From CAZTAO01 sp964611645 (GTDB lineage Bacteria; Armatimonadota; UBA5829), in assembly GCA_964611645.1 (NCBI GenBank), contig CAZTAO010000042.1, positions 1 to 40,204 of the forward strand: a stretch of 40,204 nucleotides of DNA, in the 5' to 3' direction. Made by a program: the position numbers and the translations under genes. The notes beneath the pieces were generated by a model. The model saw only the letters and a program-made list of their open reading frames with translations. It ran no database searches and had not been told where the DNA came from. Below, in pieces: positions 1 through 7,079 of the stretch. The first letter of the stretch is position 1. Each line of letters opens with the position of its first letter.

Positions 1-2
1 TG

Positions 3-1361
3 GATGAGTTCGGGGTGCTATTTGAGTACGACGGAGCCCGCAAGACGCTTGCAGACGCCGGGTACACCGTGGACGCCGCGGGCCGTGTTCATCTGAAGCC
101 GGCGTTCGTGGAGAAGATGCTTGCTCTGGTGCCCAAAGACGGCTTCACGATGTACGGCGCGGATGAGAAGAAGACCCTGCATGTTGCTGTCGACAGCCTC
201 GCCTTCCGCCCCAGCACCGGCGCCCCGTTTGTTCTGGACTACGCCACCCGGAGGCGGCGTCCTGCGACCATGGAAGATGCCAGAACCATGGCAATCCTGA
301 CTGACGAGCTGGAGCACTATGACATGGTCAACAACGTCGTGACCCCGTCGAGCGCGCCTGCGGGCAAAGACAATGTCCGGCTTTTCGCCCTCGCCCACAA
401 CTACTCCGGCAAGCCCAGCGACATAACCGTGATGACGGGCCAGGAGACAAGGGCAATCGCGCGGATAGCTGCCGCGATAAGGGGTGGGGCGGACAAGCTG
501 CGGGAGAAGCCTCTGACGGCGGTCGATGTGGCCATGATAACACCCCTGCGATGCGCCGGTGACCAGGTTGATGCGCTGCTGGAGTGCGCGAAGTGGGGAG
601 TGCCCATCGAAGTGCTTACCTCGCCTGCCATGGCTCTTACAGCCCCCGTCACTCTGGCAGGCTGCGCGACCCTGGCAGTCGCCGAGCACATCGCCGCGAT
701 GTGCCTTGTCTACCTGGCTGCGCCGGGGTTGGGGATGATCTTGACGGCGAGAGTCAGCCCGACCAACATGCGCACCACTTCCTACAACTATGGCACGCCG
801 GACGTCGGCAAGGGCTCGGTGCTTGTTGCGGAGTACTGCGCGCGGCATTCCATCCCGACCAACCAGTATGGCTTCGCTACTATTGCGAAGATGTGCGGGG
901 CGCAGGCGGAGATGGAGAAGCTTCTCTCCGGGCTGCCGATGATAATGTCGAGGCCGCACATGATAACCGGCCCGGCGATACTGGACAACGCTATGCTCAC
1001 CAGCCCGGAGCAGCTCGTGATAGACAACGAGACCATCCATCTGGTCAAGCATCTGCTGAGGCCGATAGAGGTCACCGCGGAAAGCATCGGGGTGGATGCG
1101 ATAATGGAGGCCATGCCCACGCAGGGGACCATGCTTGCGGAGGAGCACACGATCAGATACCTGCGCAAAGGCGAGCTGGTCGACCCCGGCCTGAATCAGT
1201 GGGATGGTTACGACGAGTGGCTGTCCAAAGGCGCTCCCGACCTGTTTGAAAGGGCGCACGAGAAAGTGGTGGAGATTCTGGCGAACCGGGTAGACGAGCT
1301 ATTCCCACCAGGGCTGGAAGAAGAGATAGACAGGATTCTGGACGAGGAATTTGGGGTTTGA
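3..1361 (+). CDS. Trimethylamine methyltransferase family protein (MttB-like), 5' truncated
   Basis: The reading frame is open from the left edge through a GTG at 15, so the N-terminus lies outside the window; about 450 residues are visible. The sequence resembles the MttB superfamily of corrinoid methyltransferases (TIM barrels that move a methyl group from a methylated amine to a corrinoid protein): an early segment GYTVDAAGRVHLKPAFVEKML, a central TIM-barrel region with TSPAMALTAPVTLAGC, and a C-terminal acidic tail. No in-frame TAG occurs, so it belongs with the non-pyrrolysine MttB homologues, some of which demethylate glycine betaine or related quaternary amines; the substrate cannot be told from sequence. 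No corrinoid protein or MtaA-like partner is visible downstream, so any partner must lie upstream or elsewhere. Family assignment is firm, substrate unknown. Confidence 0.85.
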   Translation, partial: DEFGVLFEYDGARKTLADAGYTVDAAGRVHLKPAFVEKMLALVPKDGFTMYGADEKKTLHVAVDSLAFRPSTGAPFVLDYATRRRRPATMEDARTMAILTDELEHYDMVNNVVTPSSAPAGKDNVRLFALAHNYSGKPSDITVMTGQETRAIARIAAAIRGGADKLREKPLTAVDVAMITPLRCAGDQVDALLECAKWGVPIEVLTSPAMALTAPVTLAGCATLAVAEHIAAMCLVYLAAPGLGMILTARVSPTNMRTTSYNYGTPDVGKGSVLVAEYCARHSIPTNQYGFATIAKMCGAQAEMEKLLSGLPMIMSRPHMITGPAILDNAMLTSPEQLVIDNETIHLVKHLLRPIEVTAESIGVDAIMEAMPTQGTMLAEEHTIRYLRKGELVDPGLNQWDGYDEWLSKGAPDLFERAHEKVVEILANRVDELFPPGLEEEIDRILDEEFGV

Positions 1362-1384
1362 TAAGTGCCTGTTTCAGACTGACC

Positions 1385-1831
1385 TTATCCCCGTAGTATC
1401 TGCGACGGGGTGAGAGAGCTGATCTCCGGATACCGAGCGAAGTCCTGGGTGTTGAGGGTGACTATGGTCCTGATATCGTGATGGAGCATCAAAGCGACGA
1501 TTCGAGCGTCGTGGGCCTGTTTGCCGATGATAGTGTGTTGATCTATGAGCAGGCCCCAGAGCCGACTCATCCTCGGCGGCTCGTCCATGCAAGGGAAAGA
1601 TTCTTCGACATCGGTGATGAACTGACGGGCATCTGTCACGCTGAGGCCCAGACCGTTGTTGCTGACTGGACGCGTGGCTACAACGTAGGACTCAATGATG
1701 ACCTGGGCGCACACGCATACTATGTTGGACGGTTCGGCGAGCTCTGCGACTGCCGCCGCGCATTCCGTATGCTCCGGGGCATTTGTATCGGCTCACCTGA
1801 GAACGACATTGGAGTCAAGCATCAGTCTCAC
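1385..1831 (-). pseudogene. PIN-domain (VapC-like) toxin interrupted by an in-frame TGA
   Basis: A PIN-domain ribonuclease toxin can be read from a GTG at 1831 that overlaps the antitoxin stop in a GTGA. The first 12 codons read VRLMLDSNVVLR, containing the conserved first acidic residue of PIN domains (D6). Codon 13 is TGA (1795-1793), and the same frame then continues without interruption for about 135 codons to 1385 as ADTNAPEHTECAAAV and later KQAHDARIVALMLHH and TLNTQDFARYP, which match the second half of VapC-like PIN proteins (acidic D in HDAR and NTQDF). The downstream open part (internal ATG at 1714) lacks the first catalytic Asp and could not be a complete nuclease. Other genes here use TGA as a normal stop, so this is most simply a nonsense mutation (TGG or CGA to TGA) or a sequencing error. 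The toxin is probably inactive. Confidence 0.8.
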
Positions 1832-2064
1832 GCGCCGCGATCCTCGTACATATTCTCTCGACGAAGCGCTTCCAGGGGAATGCCAATCGGTCTTGCGCGC
1901 GACACAATGCGCGCCACAGCCGCCTTGGCGCTTTCTGGGTCCCAGGCGACTTCCCCGGACGGGGGTCTGAGTTCAAACTCCAGTGGCTGGTCTATCGGCA
2001 GGTCAACCGGCTCGTCCGGGACGATGGTCTTGCCGTCAAAATGTGCTCTGATAACTACGGACAT
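1828..2064 (-). CDS. AF2212-like / DUF104-type antitoxin
   Basis: A 78-residue protein starting MSVVIRAHFDGKTIVPDEPV. This N-terminal pattern (a short strand, HFDGK, IVPDEPVDLP) is typical of the AF2212-like antitoxin family that partners PIN toxins. I chose the ATG at 2064 because an AGAGG Shine-Dalgarno sequence lies about 8 nt upstream and the family begins here; the frame is open further upstream but that extension has no family character. The gene overlaps the downstream PIN toxin by a GTGA, the usual antitoxin-first arrangement. It should bind and neutralise its toxin and repress its own promoter, which would lie in the short divergent spacer shared with the gene starting at 2124. The antitoxin frame is intact although the toxin is broken. 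Confidence 0.72.
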   Translation of the reverse strand: MSVVIRAHFDGKTIVPDEPVDLPIDQPLEFELRPPSGEVAWDPESAKAAVARIVSRARPIGIPLEALRRENMYEDRGA

Positions 2065-2123
2065 ATCGTATACCTCTGTAACCATTATACCATAGCCTGT
2101 AATGACAAATGAGGAGTAAAACA

Positions 2124-3005
2124 GTGGCAAAGCTTTCTGCATTTCCTAAGTGCTATATCGAGGACATATCTGAGGGGCGGATGGAGCTGACGGCCTGGTT
2201 CGACATGGCGGCCCGGCTGCCTGTTGACGGCCTCGAGATGTACAATCATTTCCTCACCAGCCTCGAACCAGCATACCTGGCGGAGGTCAGGGAGGAGGCG
2301 AGGAGTCGGGGGTTCGTGATCCCGATGATGTGCTGCTCTCCGGACTTCACCAGGCCCGAGAAATCCGGGCGGGAGGAAGAGGTGGAGAGGCAGAAAGCCA
2401 TCATCAAGGCGACCGCTCTTCTGGGTGGCAAGTTCTGCCGCGTGCTTTCCGGGCAGAAGAGGCCCGAGGTTACGGTGGAGCAGGGGGTAGCTTGGGTTGT
2501 CGAAGCTATCAAGGCCTGCCTGCCGACCGCCGAGGAGTGCGGAGTTGAGCTTGTGATCGAGAACCACTACAAGGACGGCTACTGGAAGTATCCTGAGTTT
2601 GCCCAGAAGAGCGATGTGTTCCTGGCGATTGTCGAGAAGATCGATTCGCCGATATTCGGGGTGCAGTTCGACCCATCCAACACCACGATGGCAGGCGAGG
2701 ACCCGGTGGAACTGCTGCGGAAGATTGCGCCTAGGGTGAAGACGATGCACGCCAGCGACCGCCACCTTGCCCCGGGCGCGACTCTGGATGACCTCAAAGC
2801 CTCGGACGGCTCCACAGGCTACTCCACGCTGCTGGTGCACGGGGTGATAGGCCAGGGGCTCAACGACTACGACGCCTTCTTCAGCATCCTCAAGGGTGTG
2901 GGCTTCGACGGCTGGATATCCATCGAAGATGGCATGAACGGCTTCGATGAACTACTGGAGTCCGCCAACTTCCTGCGAGCGAAAATGGCGCAATACGGGT
3001 TGTAG
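2124..3005 (+). CDS. Sugar phosphate isomerase/epimerase (xylose isomerase-like TIM barrel)
   Basis: A 293-residue protein of the xylose isomerase-like/AP endonuclease 2 fold. Candidate metal ligands appear in order along the barrel: Glu in LVIENHY, Asp/Asn in FDPSN, His in TMHASD and Glu in ISIEDG. Members isomerise or epimerise sugars or cyclitols (for example inosose or tagatose derivatives); the exact substrate is not readable. I prefer the GTG at 2124: a perfect GAGGAG at 2111-2116 sits 7 nt upstream, whereas the in-frame ATG at 2109 would place this Shine-Dalgarno inside the gene. It is transcribed divergently from the antitoxin gene with a 59-bp spacer, and no sugar-pathway neighbour is present. 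Confidence 0.82.
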   Translation: MAKLSAFPKCYIEDISEGRMELTAWFDMAARLPVDGLEMYNHFLTSLEPAYLAEVREEARSRGFVIPMMCCSPDFTRPEKSGREEEVERQKAIIKATALLGGKFCRVLSGQKRPEVTVEQGVAWVVEAIKACLPTAEECGVELVIENHYKDGYWKYPEFAQKSDVFLAIVEKIDSPIFGVQFDPSNTTMAGEDPVELLRKIAPRVKTMHASDRHLAPGATLDDLKASDGSTGYSTLLVHGVIGQGLNDYDAFFSILKGVGFDGWISIEDGMNGFDELLESANFLRAKMAQYGL

Positions 3006-3033
3006 GGAGCCAAGCCATCGTCCAACCACGTCA

Positions 3034-3093
3034 TGCTGAACTTGATTCAGCATCTACCGTGAACCGGAGGAGACCCTGAAGCAAGTTCAGGGT
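3034..3093. repeat. Two-hairpin dispersed repeat, copy 1
   Basis: Two adjacent perfect hairpins lie between convergent genes: TGCTGAA/TTCAGCA (3034-3040 with 3046-3052, 5-nt loop) and ACCCTGAA/TTCAGGGT (3073-3080 with 3086-3093, 5-nt loop). The same two-hairpin layout with nearly the same spacing recurs at 13102-13162, so this is a dispersed intergenic element rather than a gene-specific terminator. It could still act as a transcription barrier between the flanking convergent genes. Confidence 0.75.
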
Positions 3094-3109
3094 GACGGGT
3101 GACAACACT

Positions 3110-3313
3110 CTAGTCGTCGGACACGCAGCAGTCTCGGAGCTCACGCAGGAGGGTGTCCAGGTCGACGTCGTGCATCACTGCGCCGTCGCGCACGGTGCCG
3201 ATGCTGACCATCATGCACGTTCGGCATGGCATACCATGCCCTTCAAACACGTCGATGCACTCCGGGTGCTCCCGAAGCACGTCTTCAATAACACTGTCCC
3301 TGTCGATCTCCAT
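3110..3313 (-). CDS. DUF1858 domain protein (redox-disulfide type)
   Basis: A 67-residue protein, MEIDRDSVIEDVLREHPEC, with a CRTC motif near the middle. This is the layout of the small DUF1858 / hybrid-cluster-protein-associated redox disulfide family (TIGR03980 type): a short helical domain with a Cys pair after a GMPC-like turn. The biochemical role of the family is not established. It follows the CBS-DUF1385 gene with a 19-bp gap, so the two are probably cotranscribed. An additional Cys pair (DCC) lies near the C-terminus. Confidence 0.78.
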   Translation of the reverse strand: MEIDRDSVIEDVLREHPECIDVFEGHGMPCRTCMMVSIGTVRDGAVMHDVDLDTLLRELRDCCVSDD

Positions 3314-3332
3314 ATTGCACCTCTATCACCCT

Positions 3333-4484
3333 CTAGATCGGTATATCGAAGTGGAACAGCCATCCCAGGCCCATCAGGAGCAGTGTCACTACTACCCAGC
3401 CTGAGGCTGCCTGGAGGAATCCGGCGTTCCATAGCCTCTTGAAGCCGGTCACTTCCATGCCGGGATTGGCCTGGTATTTGGCGAGGAGTTCCCGGCCTGC
3501 CGCTATTCCACTGGCCAACTGCTTATCTGTCGGTGGCTTGGTGGTGATGAACCTCTGCATCAGCCCGCCCACCTGCCGCCAGCCCGCCAGTACCGCTACC
3601 AGCGCGATGATCATACCCACGTCGGTGCCGAGGCGGTTGGTGATAAGCATGAATATCGCCGCGGCTGCGAGCAGGTTGGAGCCGCACCTCGGGTGGACTC
3701 TCTCCATCCGGCGGACCGCCTCCGTGGTCAGGTCTTCTCCGGTCTCGATTGCGTGGACGGTCATATGCTCGGCGGCGTGGTAGCCGGAGAGCGGCGAGAA
3801 CCGGATCATCAGCATCATGAGCACCGCGGAGAGAGCCGTTGCCACATAAGCCCACGTTATTTCGAGAGTGGGCACATACGAAATCGGGATCATCGCTTTC
3901 ACAGCCGGGAATGAGTGGAAGCCGTATCGGATCAGCCAGTCGAGGCCGTAGACCATCATTATTGACGCTACTACCATTGCCATCATCGCCACGCCGGTCA
4001 GCGCCATTCCTAGGTCGCTTGCGCCCGATGCGTAGTTGCCGGAGGTCAGGCGGACCCCCAGGGGAGTGGCCAGGCCGCCGACGCTGGGCGGGCGCAGGCT
4101 CCCGGTCATCAGGGCAATCAGGTCGCGCCGGAAGACCACCCCTCTCAGCACGCCGTAGCTGTCCAGCACCGGCAGCAGGTCCGGCCCGGAGTCCGCGAAA
4201 AGCTTGGCAACCTGCGCCGGGTCTGAGCGGTCGGAGATGAAAGTATCCAGCCGTTTGGCGATCTGGCCGACGGCAGCGCCGTCCTGAGCCATATCCGCCG
4301 AGGCCAGGTGGGCCGCGATCTCCCGTTCGGTGACAACCCCAAGCCCGCCCACGCTAAGCCGCACCAGCGCGCTCGCGCCATCCCCGGAGCCAATCACCGC
4401 GGCGGCTTTGCGGATGCTGTCTTCTTCCCGCAGCATCTGCGGCTGTTTGATTATACCGGCTATGCCGGCGGTGTTAGTTGTCAT
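3333..4484 (-). CDS. CBS-domain pair fused to DUF1385 membrane protein
   Basis: 383 residues in two parts. Residues about 10-135 form a tandem CBS pair (MLREEDSIRKAAAVIGSG, then LLPVLDSYGVLRGVVFRRDLIALM), a module that usually binds adenosine nucleotides and gates an attached domain. Residues about 140-383 are DUF1385: several hydrophobic segments and the signature GYHAAEHMTVHAIETGEDLT followed by RVHPRCGSN, in which His, Glu and Cys are conserved and could bind metal. DUF1385 has no settled function; a fusion to CBS domains suggests adenylate-responsive control. The start ATG at 4484 lies within the divergent rpmB promoter region. The gene is followed closely by the DUF1858 gene. Confidence 0.82.
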   Translation of the reverse strand: MTTNTAGIAGIIKQPQMLREEDSIRKAAAVIGSGDGASALVRLSVGGLGVVTEREIAAHLASADMAQDGAAVGQIAKRLDTFISDRSDPAQVAKLFADSGPDLLPVLDSYGVLRGVVFRRDLIALMTGSLRPPSVGGLATPLGVRLTSGNYASGASDLGMALTGVAMMAMVVASIMMVYGLDWLIRYGFHSFPAVKAMIPISYVPTLEITWAYVATALSAVLMMLMIRFSPLSGYHAAEHMTVHAIETGEDLTTEAVRRMERVHPRCGSNLLAAAAIFMLITNRLGTDVGMIIALVAVLAGWRQVGGLMQRFITTKPPTDKQLASGIAAGRELLAKYQANPGMEVTGFKRLWNAGFLQAASGWVVVTLLLMGLGWLFHFDIPI

Positions 4485-4507
4485 CTGGCCTGTCTTTGTG
4501 GTATTAT
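4478..4507 (+). promoter_or_regulatory. Probable sigma-70-type promoter of rpmB
   Basis: TTGTCA (4478-4483) and TATTAT (4502-4507) are separated by 18 bp and lie about 50 bp upstream of the rpmB start. The -35 overlaps the start codon of the divergent CBS-DUF1385 gene. Confidence 0.5.
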
Positions 4508-4554
4508 ATGCACTACGATTCCTTGCTCCGATACTTCAGGAGGTTCCTTTAGAT

Positions 4555-4788
4555 ATGTCCAATATATGTGATGTCTGCGGCAAAGGCCCCCAGTACGGCC
4601 AGAATATAAGACACGTCCACTCCGGAGCGTGGGCCCTGCGCGCGCCGAGAACCAAGCGGCGATGGCTGCCCAACCTGCAGACCGCGCGGTCAATGGTAAA
4701 CGGCGCCCCGAAGAGACAGAAAGTATGCGCCAAGTGCCTCAAAGCAGGCAAGGTAGTAAGAGCGGTCCGCATCATCCCAACAGTCTAG
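4555..4788 (+). CDS. rpmB: 50S ribosomal protein L28
   Basis: A 77-residue protein beginning MSNICDVCGKGPQYGQNIRH. L28 binds 23S rRNA in the large subunit. Diagnostic features are the N-terminal CDVCGKGP, the central TKRRWLPNLQ, and the second Cys pair in VCAKCLKAGKV, so this is the zinc-ribbon (C+) form with four Cys. The ATG at 4555 is supported by AGGAGGT at 4538-4544. Length fits the family. It is a single-gene unit with its own promoter upstream and a strong intrinsic terminator downstream. Confidence 0.97.
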   Translation: MSNICDVCGKGPQYGQNIRHVHSGAWALRAPRTKRRWLPNLQTARSMVNGAPKRQKVCAKCLKAGKVVRAVRIIPTV

Positions 4789-4823
4789 CTAGGTATATTC
4801 TAGCAGAAGTGAGTCAGTATAGG

Positions 4824-4853
4824 AAAAGCCGGGTTACGCCCGGTTTTTCTTTT
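4824..4853 (+). terminator. Intrinsic terminator of rpmB
   Basis: A CCGGG/CCCGG stem (4829-4833 with 4839-4843, loop TTACG) is preceded by AAAAG and followed by TTTTTCTTTT, so the A/T flanks extend the stem and give a U-tract. It lies 36 bp after the L28 stop. Confidence 0.88.
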
Positions 4854-4877
4854 GTACGGCGGGTGGCGGGAATCCGG

Positions 4878-4908
4878 GTTGACGGTTGACAGTTGACGGT
4901 TGACGGTT
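4878..4908. repeat. 7-bp tandem repeat (GTTGACG)n
   Basis: Four tandem copies of GTTGACG or GTTGACA followed by a partial GTTTA. It lies in the noncoding stretch between rpmB and the XRE gene; no function is evident. Confidence 0.75.
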
Positions 4909-5021
4909 TACTCGGTCCGGGCTGCACAGCGGCGGGTGAGTTGGTGTTTCGAGTTGGCCGGAAAAATGCACCTCCATAATTACAAGGCAATTCATGGGCC
5001 GTTTTGTTCACTAGTTTTCCG

Positions 5022-5041
5022 AAAATAGTTGCAACTATTTT
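5022..5041. promoter_or_regulatory. Perfect 20-bp palindrome, candidate operator
   Basis: AAAATAGTTGCAACTATTTT reads identically on both strands. It lies 155 bp upstream of the XRE antitoxin gene, next to the decayed toxin. A symmetric AT-flanked site of this size is what a dimeric HTH repressor would bind; the XRE protein itself is the obvious candidate, but this is inference. Confidence 0.5.
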
Positions 5042-5104
5042 TCACGCGAGGCTGTACGGGGGTGGGGCTCCGGCGCAGTCGTCGGCGGAAGTTGCGGGGA
5101 TGTG

Positions 5105-5203
5105 GGGCTGGGGTTGCTCTGTAACACAAAGCGTAGTGTTGGGGATATGGAGATCGCGAGGAGATACATGGATGACTACATCGGGAGAACACAGAATGAA
5201 TAA
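5105..5203 (+). pseudogene. RelE/HigB-type toxin, C-terminal remnant
   Basis: In the frame ending at TAA 5201-5203 the sequence reads LLCNTKRSVGDMEIARRYMD and then DYIGRTQNE. The EIARRYMDDY segment resembles the C-terminal helix of RelE/HigB toxins that precede XRE antitoxins (pattern KKT..tP..EIe.A.r...dY). The remnant stop overlaps the antitoxin ATG by 8 nt, as in intact higBA pairs. The frame is closed by a TAG at 5012, and nothing upstream resembles the body of the toxin, so most of the gene is missing. The short match makes this a moderate call. Confidence 0.45.
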
Positions 5204-5489
5204 AAACACCACCGCCGTCTCGTGGGAAGAAGCGCGAAAGCAGTTGATGGGGGAAGATGCGGAATTTGCCTCAGCCGTGGAAGAACTGGCTCCTGAGTAT
5301 GAGATTGCCAGGCAGGTCGTGACAGCCAGGCTGCAGAGCGGTATGACTCAGGTACAACTCGCCGCAAAAATCGGGACACGACAAGGAAACATCAGTCGCA
5401 TAGAGCGTGGCCAGCAGAACACCTCCATTGGGCTGCTCAACAAAGTAGCAAAGGGCCTTGGCAAGAAGCTGCGTGTATCTATCGGATAG
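5196..5489 (+). CDS. XRE-family HTH antitoxin-like regulator
   Basis: A 97-residue protein starting MNKNTTAVSWEEARKQLMGE. Residues about 40-95 form a helix-turn-helix: RLQSGMTQVQLAAKIGTRQG, then NISRIERGQQNTSIGLLNKVA, the canonical XRE arrangement of HigA-type antitoxins. The N-terminal helix region (EFASAVEELAPEYEIARQVV) is typical of antitoxins encoded after RelE/HigB toxins. I chose the ATG at 5196 because of GGGAGA about 7 nt upstream and its overlap with the toxin remnant; the frame is open upstream to 5004 but that part looks noncoding. It appears to be an orphan antitoxin left after toxin loss. Confidence 0.78.
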   Translation: MNKNTTAVSWEEARKQLMGEDAEFASAVEELAPEYEIARQVVTARLQSGMTQVQLAAKIGTRQGNISRIERGQQNTSIGLLNKVAKGLGKKLRVSIG

Positions 5490-5621
5490 CATCTCCACTT
5501 ACTCAGGTTCAGCTTCGGGGTTTCCGGACGGGCTGAGGGGCTTCGTGCCATTGTAGCCGCTGGCGTTGGTTGCGGCTGAGAGCCAGAGGACGTCAAGAAC
5601 ACAGCGACTTACTGGCGTAGA

Positions 5622-6944
5622 TCAGGACGGGTCAACCTGAGCCCTGTACAACAGATTGTCCAGATGCACCAAGACCTGTCGGAACGCTCCCCGACTTCCA
5701 GCATCCATCTGCATATACGCGGAATCGAACCAGGTCTTCAGGCGCGGGAAGAGAGTGGAGACCTCTATTTCCGCAGCGGAAAGAGTCATTAACGCATGGA
5801 GGTAGTTGCGCCGTTCTTCGTTGCTGGGACTCTCAGGCAGGCCCTGCGACAGAATGTGCTCACGGATTTCGTCGTCTCGTTGACTTGATGGGAGTCTGGT
5901 GCCTATATGCGCCGTTGACGTTGCGGACTCTGCAATCCTTCGTCTGAGATGCCTTCTTGATGCGGATGTTGACATCGTGTTGTCAACCAATTCTAGAAGG
6001 TCTTGCGCAGATAACCCAGCCTTACTAGCGAAGTAGTAAACCGGCAGAGTGCTGGCGGACTCGAAGCAAATTGCCGATATATACTCCCTTGGCTCTCGTA
6101 CATCCTCCTGATCGAGAAACGCATGCACAATGTGCGGCGTATTGATGCCGCTTGTTCGTCTGACGATCTCTCGCGTCGGCTGTACCAAACCCGCATCCAC
6201 TACCTGAACATCGCCGATAACCTTGAGCGTAGGCGCTCCGTCTACCTCGGTAAAATCACCTTCACGGATGAACGATAGCTTGGGCAGTAAAGACTCGTCT
6301 ATCATAAATGATCCCGCCCCGCCCGTTACTTCTCCATTCACGGTGTCCATCACGGCAGCGTTTCTTACGCCCACACTCGCGATCTTGTTTAGCAGCTTCA
6401 TCCAGTGGTCACGTTCGCGGTTGCGGATTGCGTCTAGGATCCCACGCAGTTCCGGGTACCTTATCTGCTCGGACCGACCGCGATATCGGTAGTATATCTC
6501 CCCTTGTCTGCACTTGCCTTGTTCAGAGTTCTTGAGACAGATAAGCGGTTTTTGTTCCGTTTCGTGAATGTATATTATGCCGAAGAGTTTGCCGCCAAAC
6601 TCGTACTCCCAGGGTTCCCATGCGATCTCGGGAGCAAAGTGCTCGTTCAGCAGGCCTGTGATCTTCTCGGTCTCCAGCTCTGTGAAGTTTGTGCTCGCCA
6701 GACCCAAGAGTGTTCTGGGTCTGTCCTTAACGCCGAAGACTAGGTAACCCCCCTGATTATTGGCAAACGCGGCGAAAGTTCGCAGCTTATCTCTGCAGGC
6801 CGCAAAGCTAAACGTTTCGCGGAACTCCAGTCGATTGCCTTCTCTTGATATGATGAGCGATGGATCGTCCACTCGCACCCTGAAGATGCTTCTGAGTGCA
6901 ATTTCAGAGAATGGTTCTGCTGATTCAGAGAAGTGCCCCGGCAT
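5622..6944 (-). CDS. AlbA_2 (Schlafen-type) putative ATP/nucleic-acid-binding protein
   Basis: 440 residues. Residues about 35-175 match the Schlafen AlbA_2 domain: NRLEFRETFSF (LEFK-like box), AFANNQGGYLVFGVKD, a GKLFGIIYI strand and YRYRGRSEQIRYPEL. The domain is found in many bacterial regulators, often with a wHTH, and in some defence-associated proteins; relatives in eukaryotic Schlafens are RNases. Residues about 180-440 have no fold I recognise; they are mixed alpha/beta with an Arg-rich run (SASRRHLRRRI). I prefer the ATG at 6944, with GGAG 9 nt upstream, over the TTG at 6959. It is a lone minus-strand gene with no obvious partner, so its role is unknown. Confidence 0.75.
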   Translation of the reverse strand: MPGHFSESAEPFSEIALRSIFRVRVDDPSLIISREGNRLEFRETFSFAACRDKLRTFAAFANNQGGYLVFGVKDRPRTLLGLASTNFTELETEKITGLLNEHFAPEIAWEPWEYEFGGKLFGIIYIHETEQKPLICLKNSEQGKCRQGEIYYRYRGRSEQIRYPELRGILDAIRNRERDHWMKLLNKIASVGVRNAAVMDTVNGEVTGGAGSFMIDESLLPKLSFIREGDFTEVDGAPTLKVIGDVQVVDAGLVQPTREIVRRTSGINTPHIVHAFLDQEDVREPREYISAICFESASTLPVYYFASKAGLSAQDLLELVDNTMSTSASRRHLRRRIAESATSTAHIGTRLPSSQRDDEIREHILSQGLPESPSNEERRNYLHALMTLSAAEIEVSTLFPRLKTWFDSAYMQMDAGSRGAFRQVLVHLDNLLYRAQVDPS

Positions 6945-7079
6945 TTGAGTAATCTCCAACTATGTGAATGGTTCACCGCCATTGCGGTCTGCTGTATCTT
7001 GATGCGATCATCCCGGTACAAGAATCCCGCTCTCTTGAAGGGGTTTCGCACGCCGTAGTTGCTTGCCTTTGTGACCCGC

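Larger units (their letters stand above)
4789..5195. other. Noncoding stretch between rpmB and the XRE gene
   Basis: About 400 bp without an intact gene. It holds the rpmB terminator, the 7-bp tandem repeat, a 20-bp palindrome at 5022-5041 and, at its right end, a probable toxin remnant. I see no RNA gene here. Confidence 0.6.

Noticed and set aside
18..1259. Long antisense open frame (413 codons) opposite the MttB-like gene
   Set aside because: It lies wholly opposite a clearly conserved coding frame, with no family character and no supporting ribosome-binding site.
1793..1795. Selenocysteine recoding of the TGA in the PIN toxin
   Set aside because: No SECIS-like hairpin is evident just downstream, PIN toxins are not selenoproteins, and TGA is an ordinary stop for other genes here.
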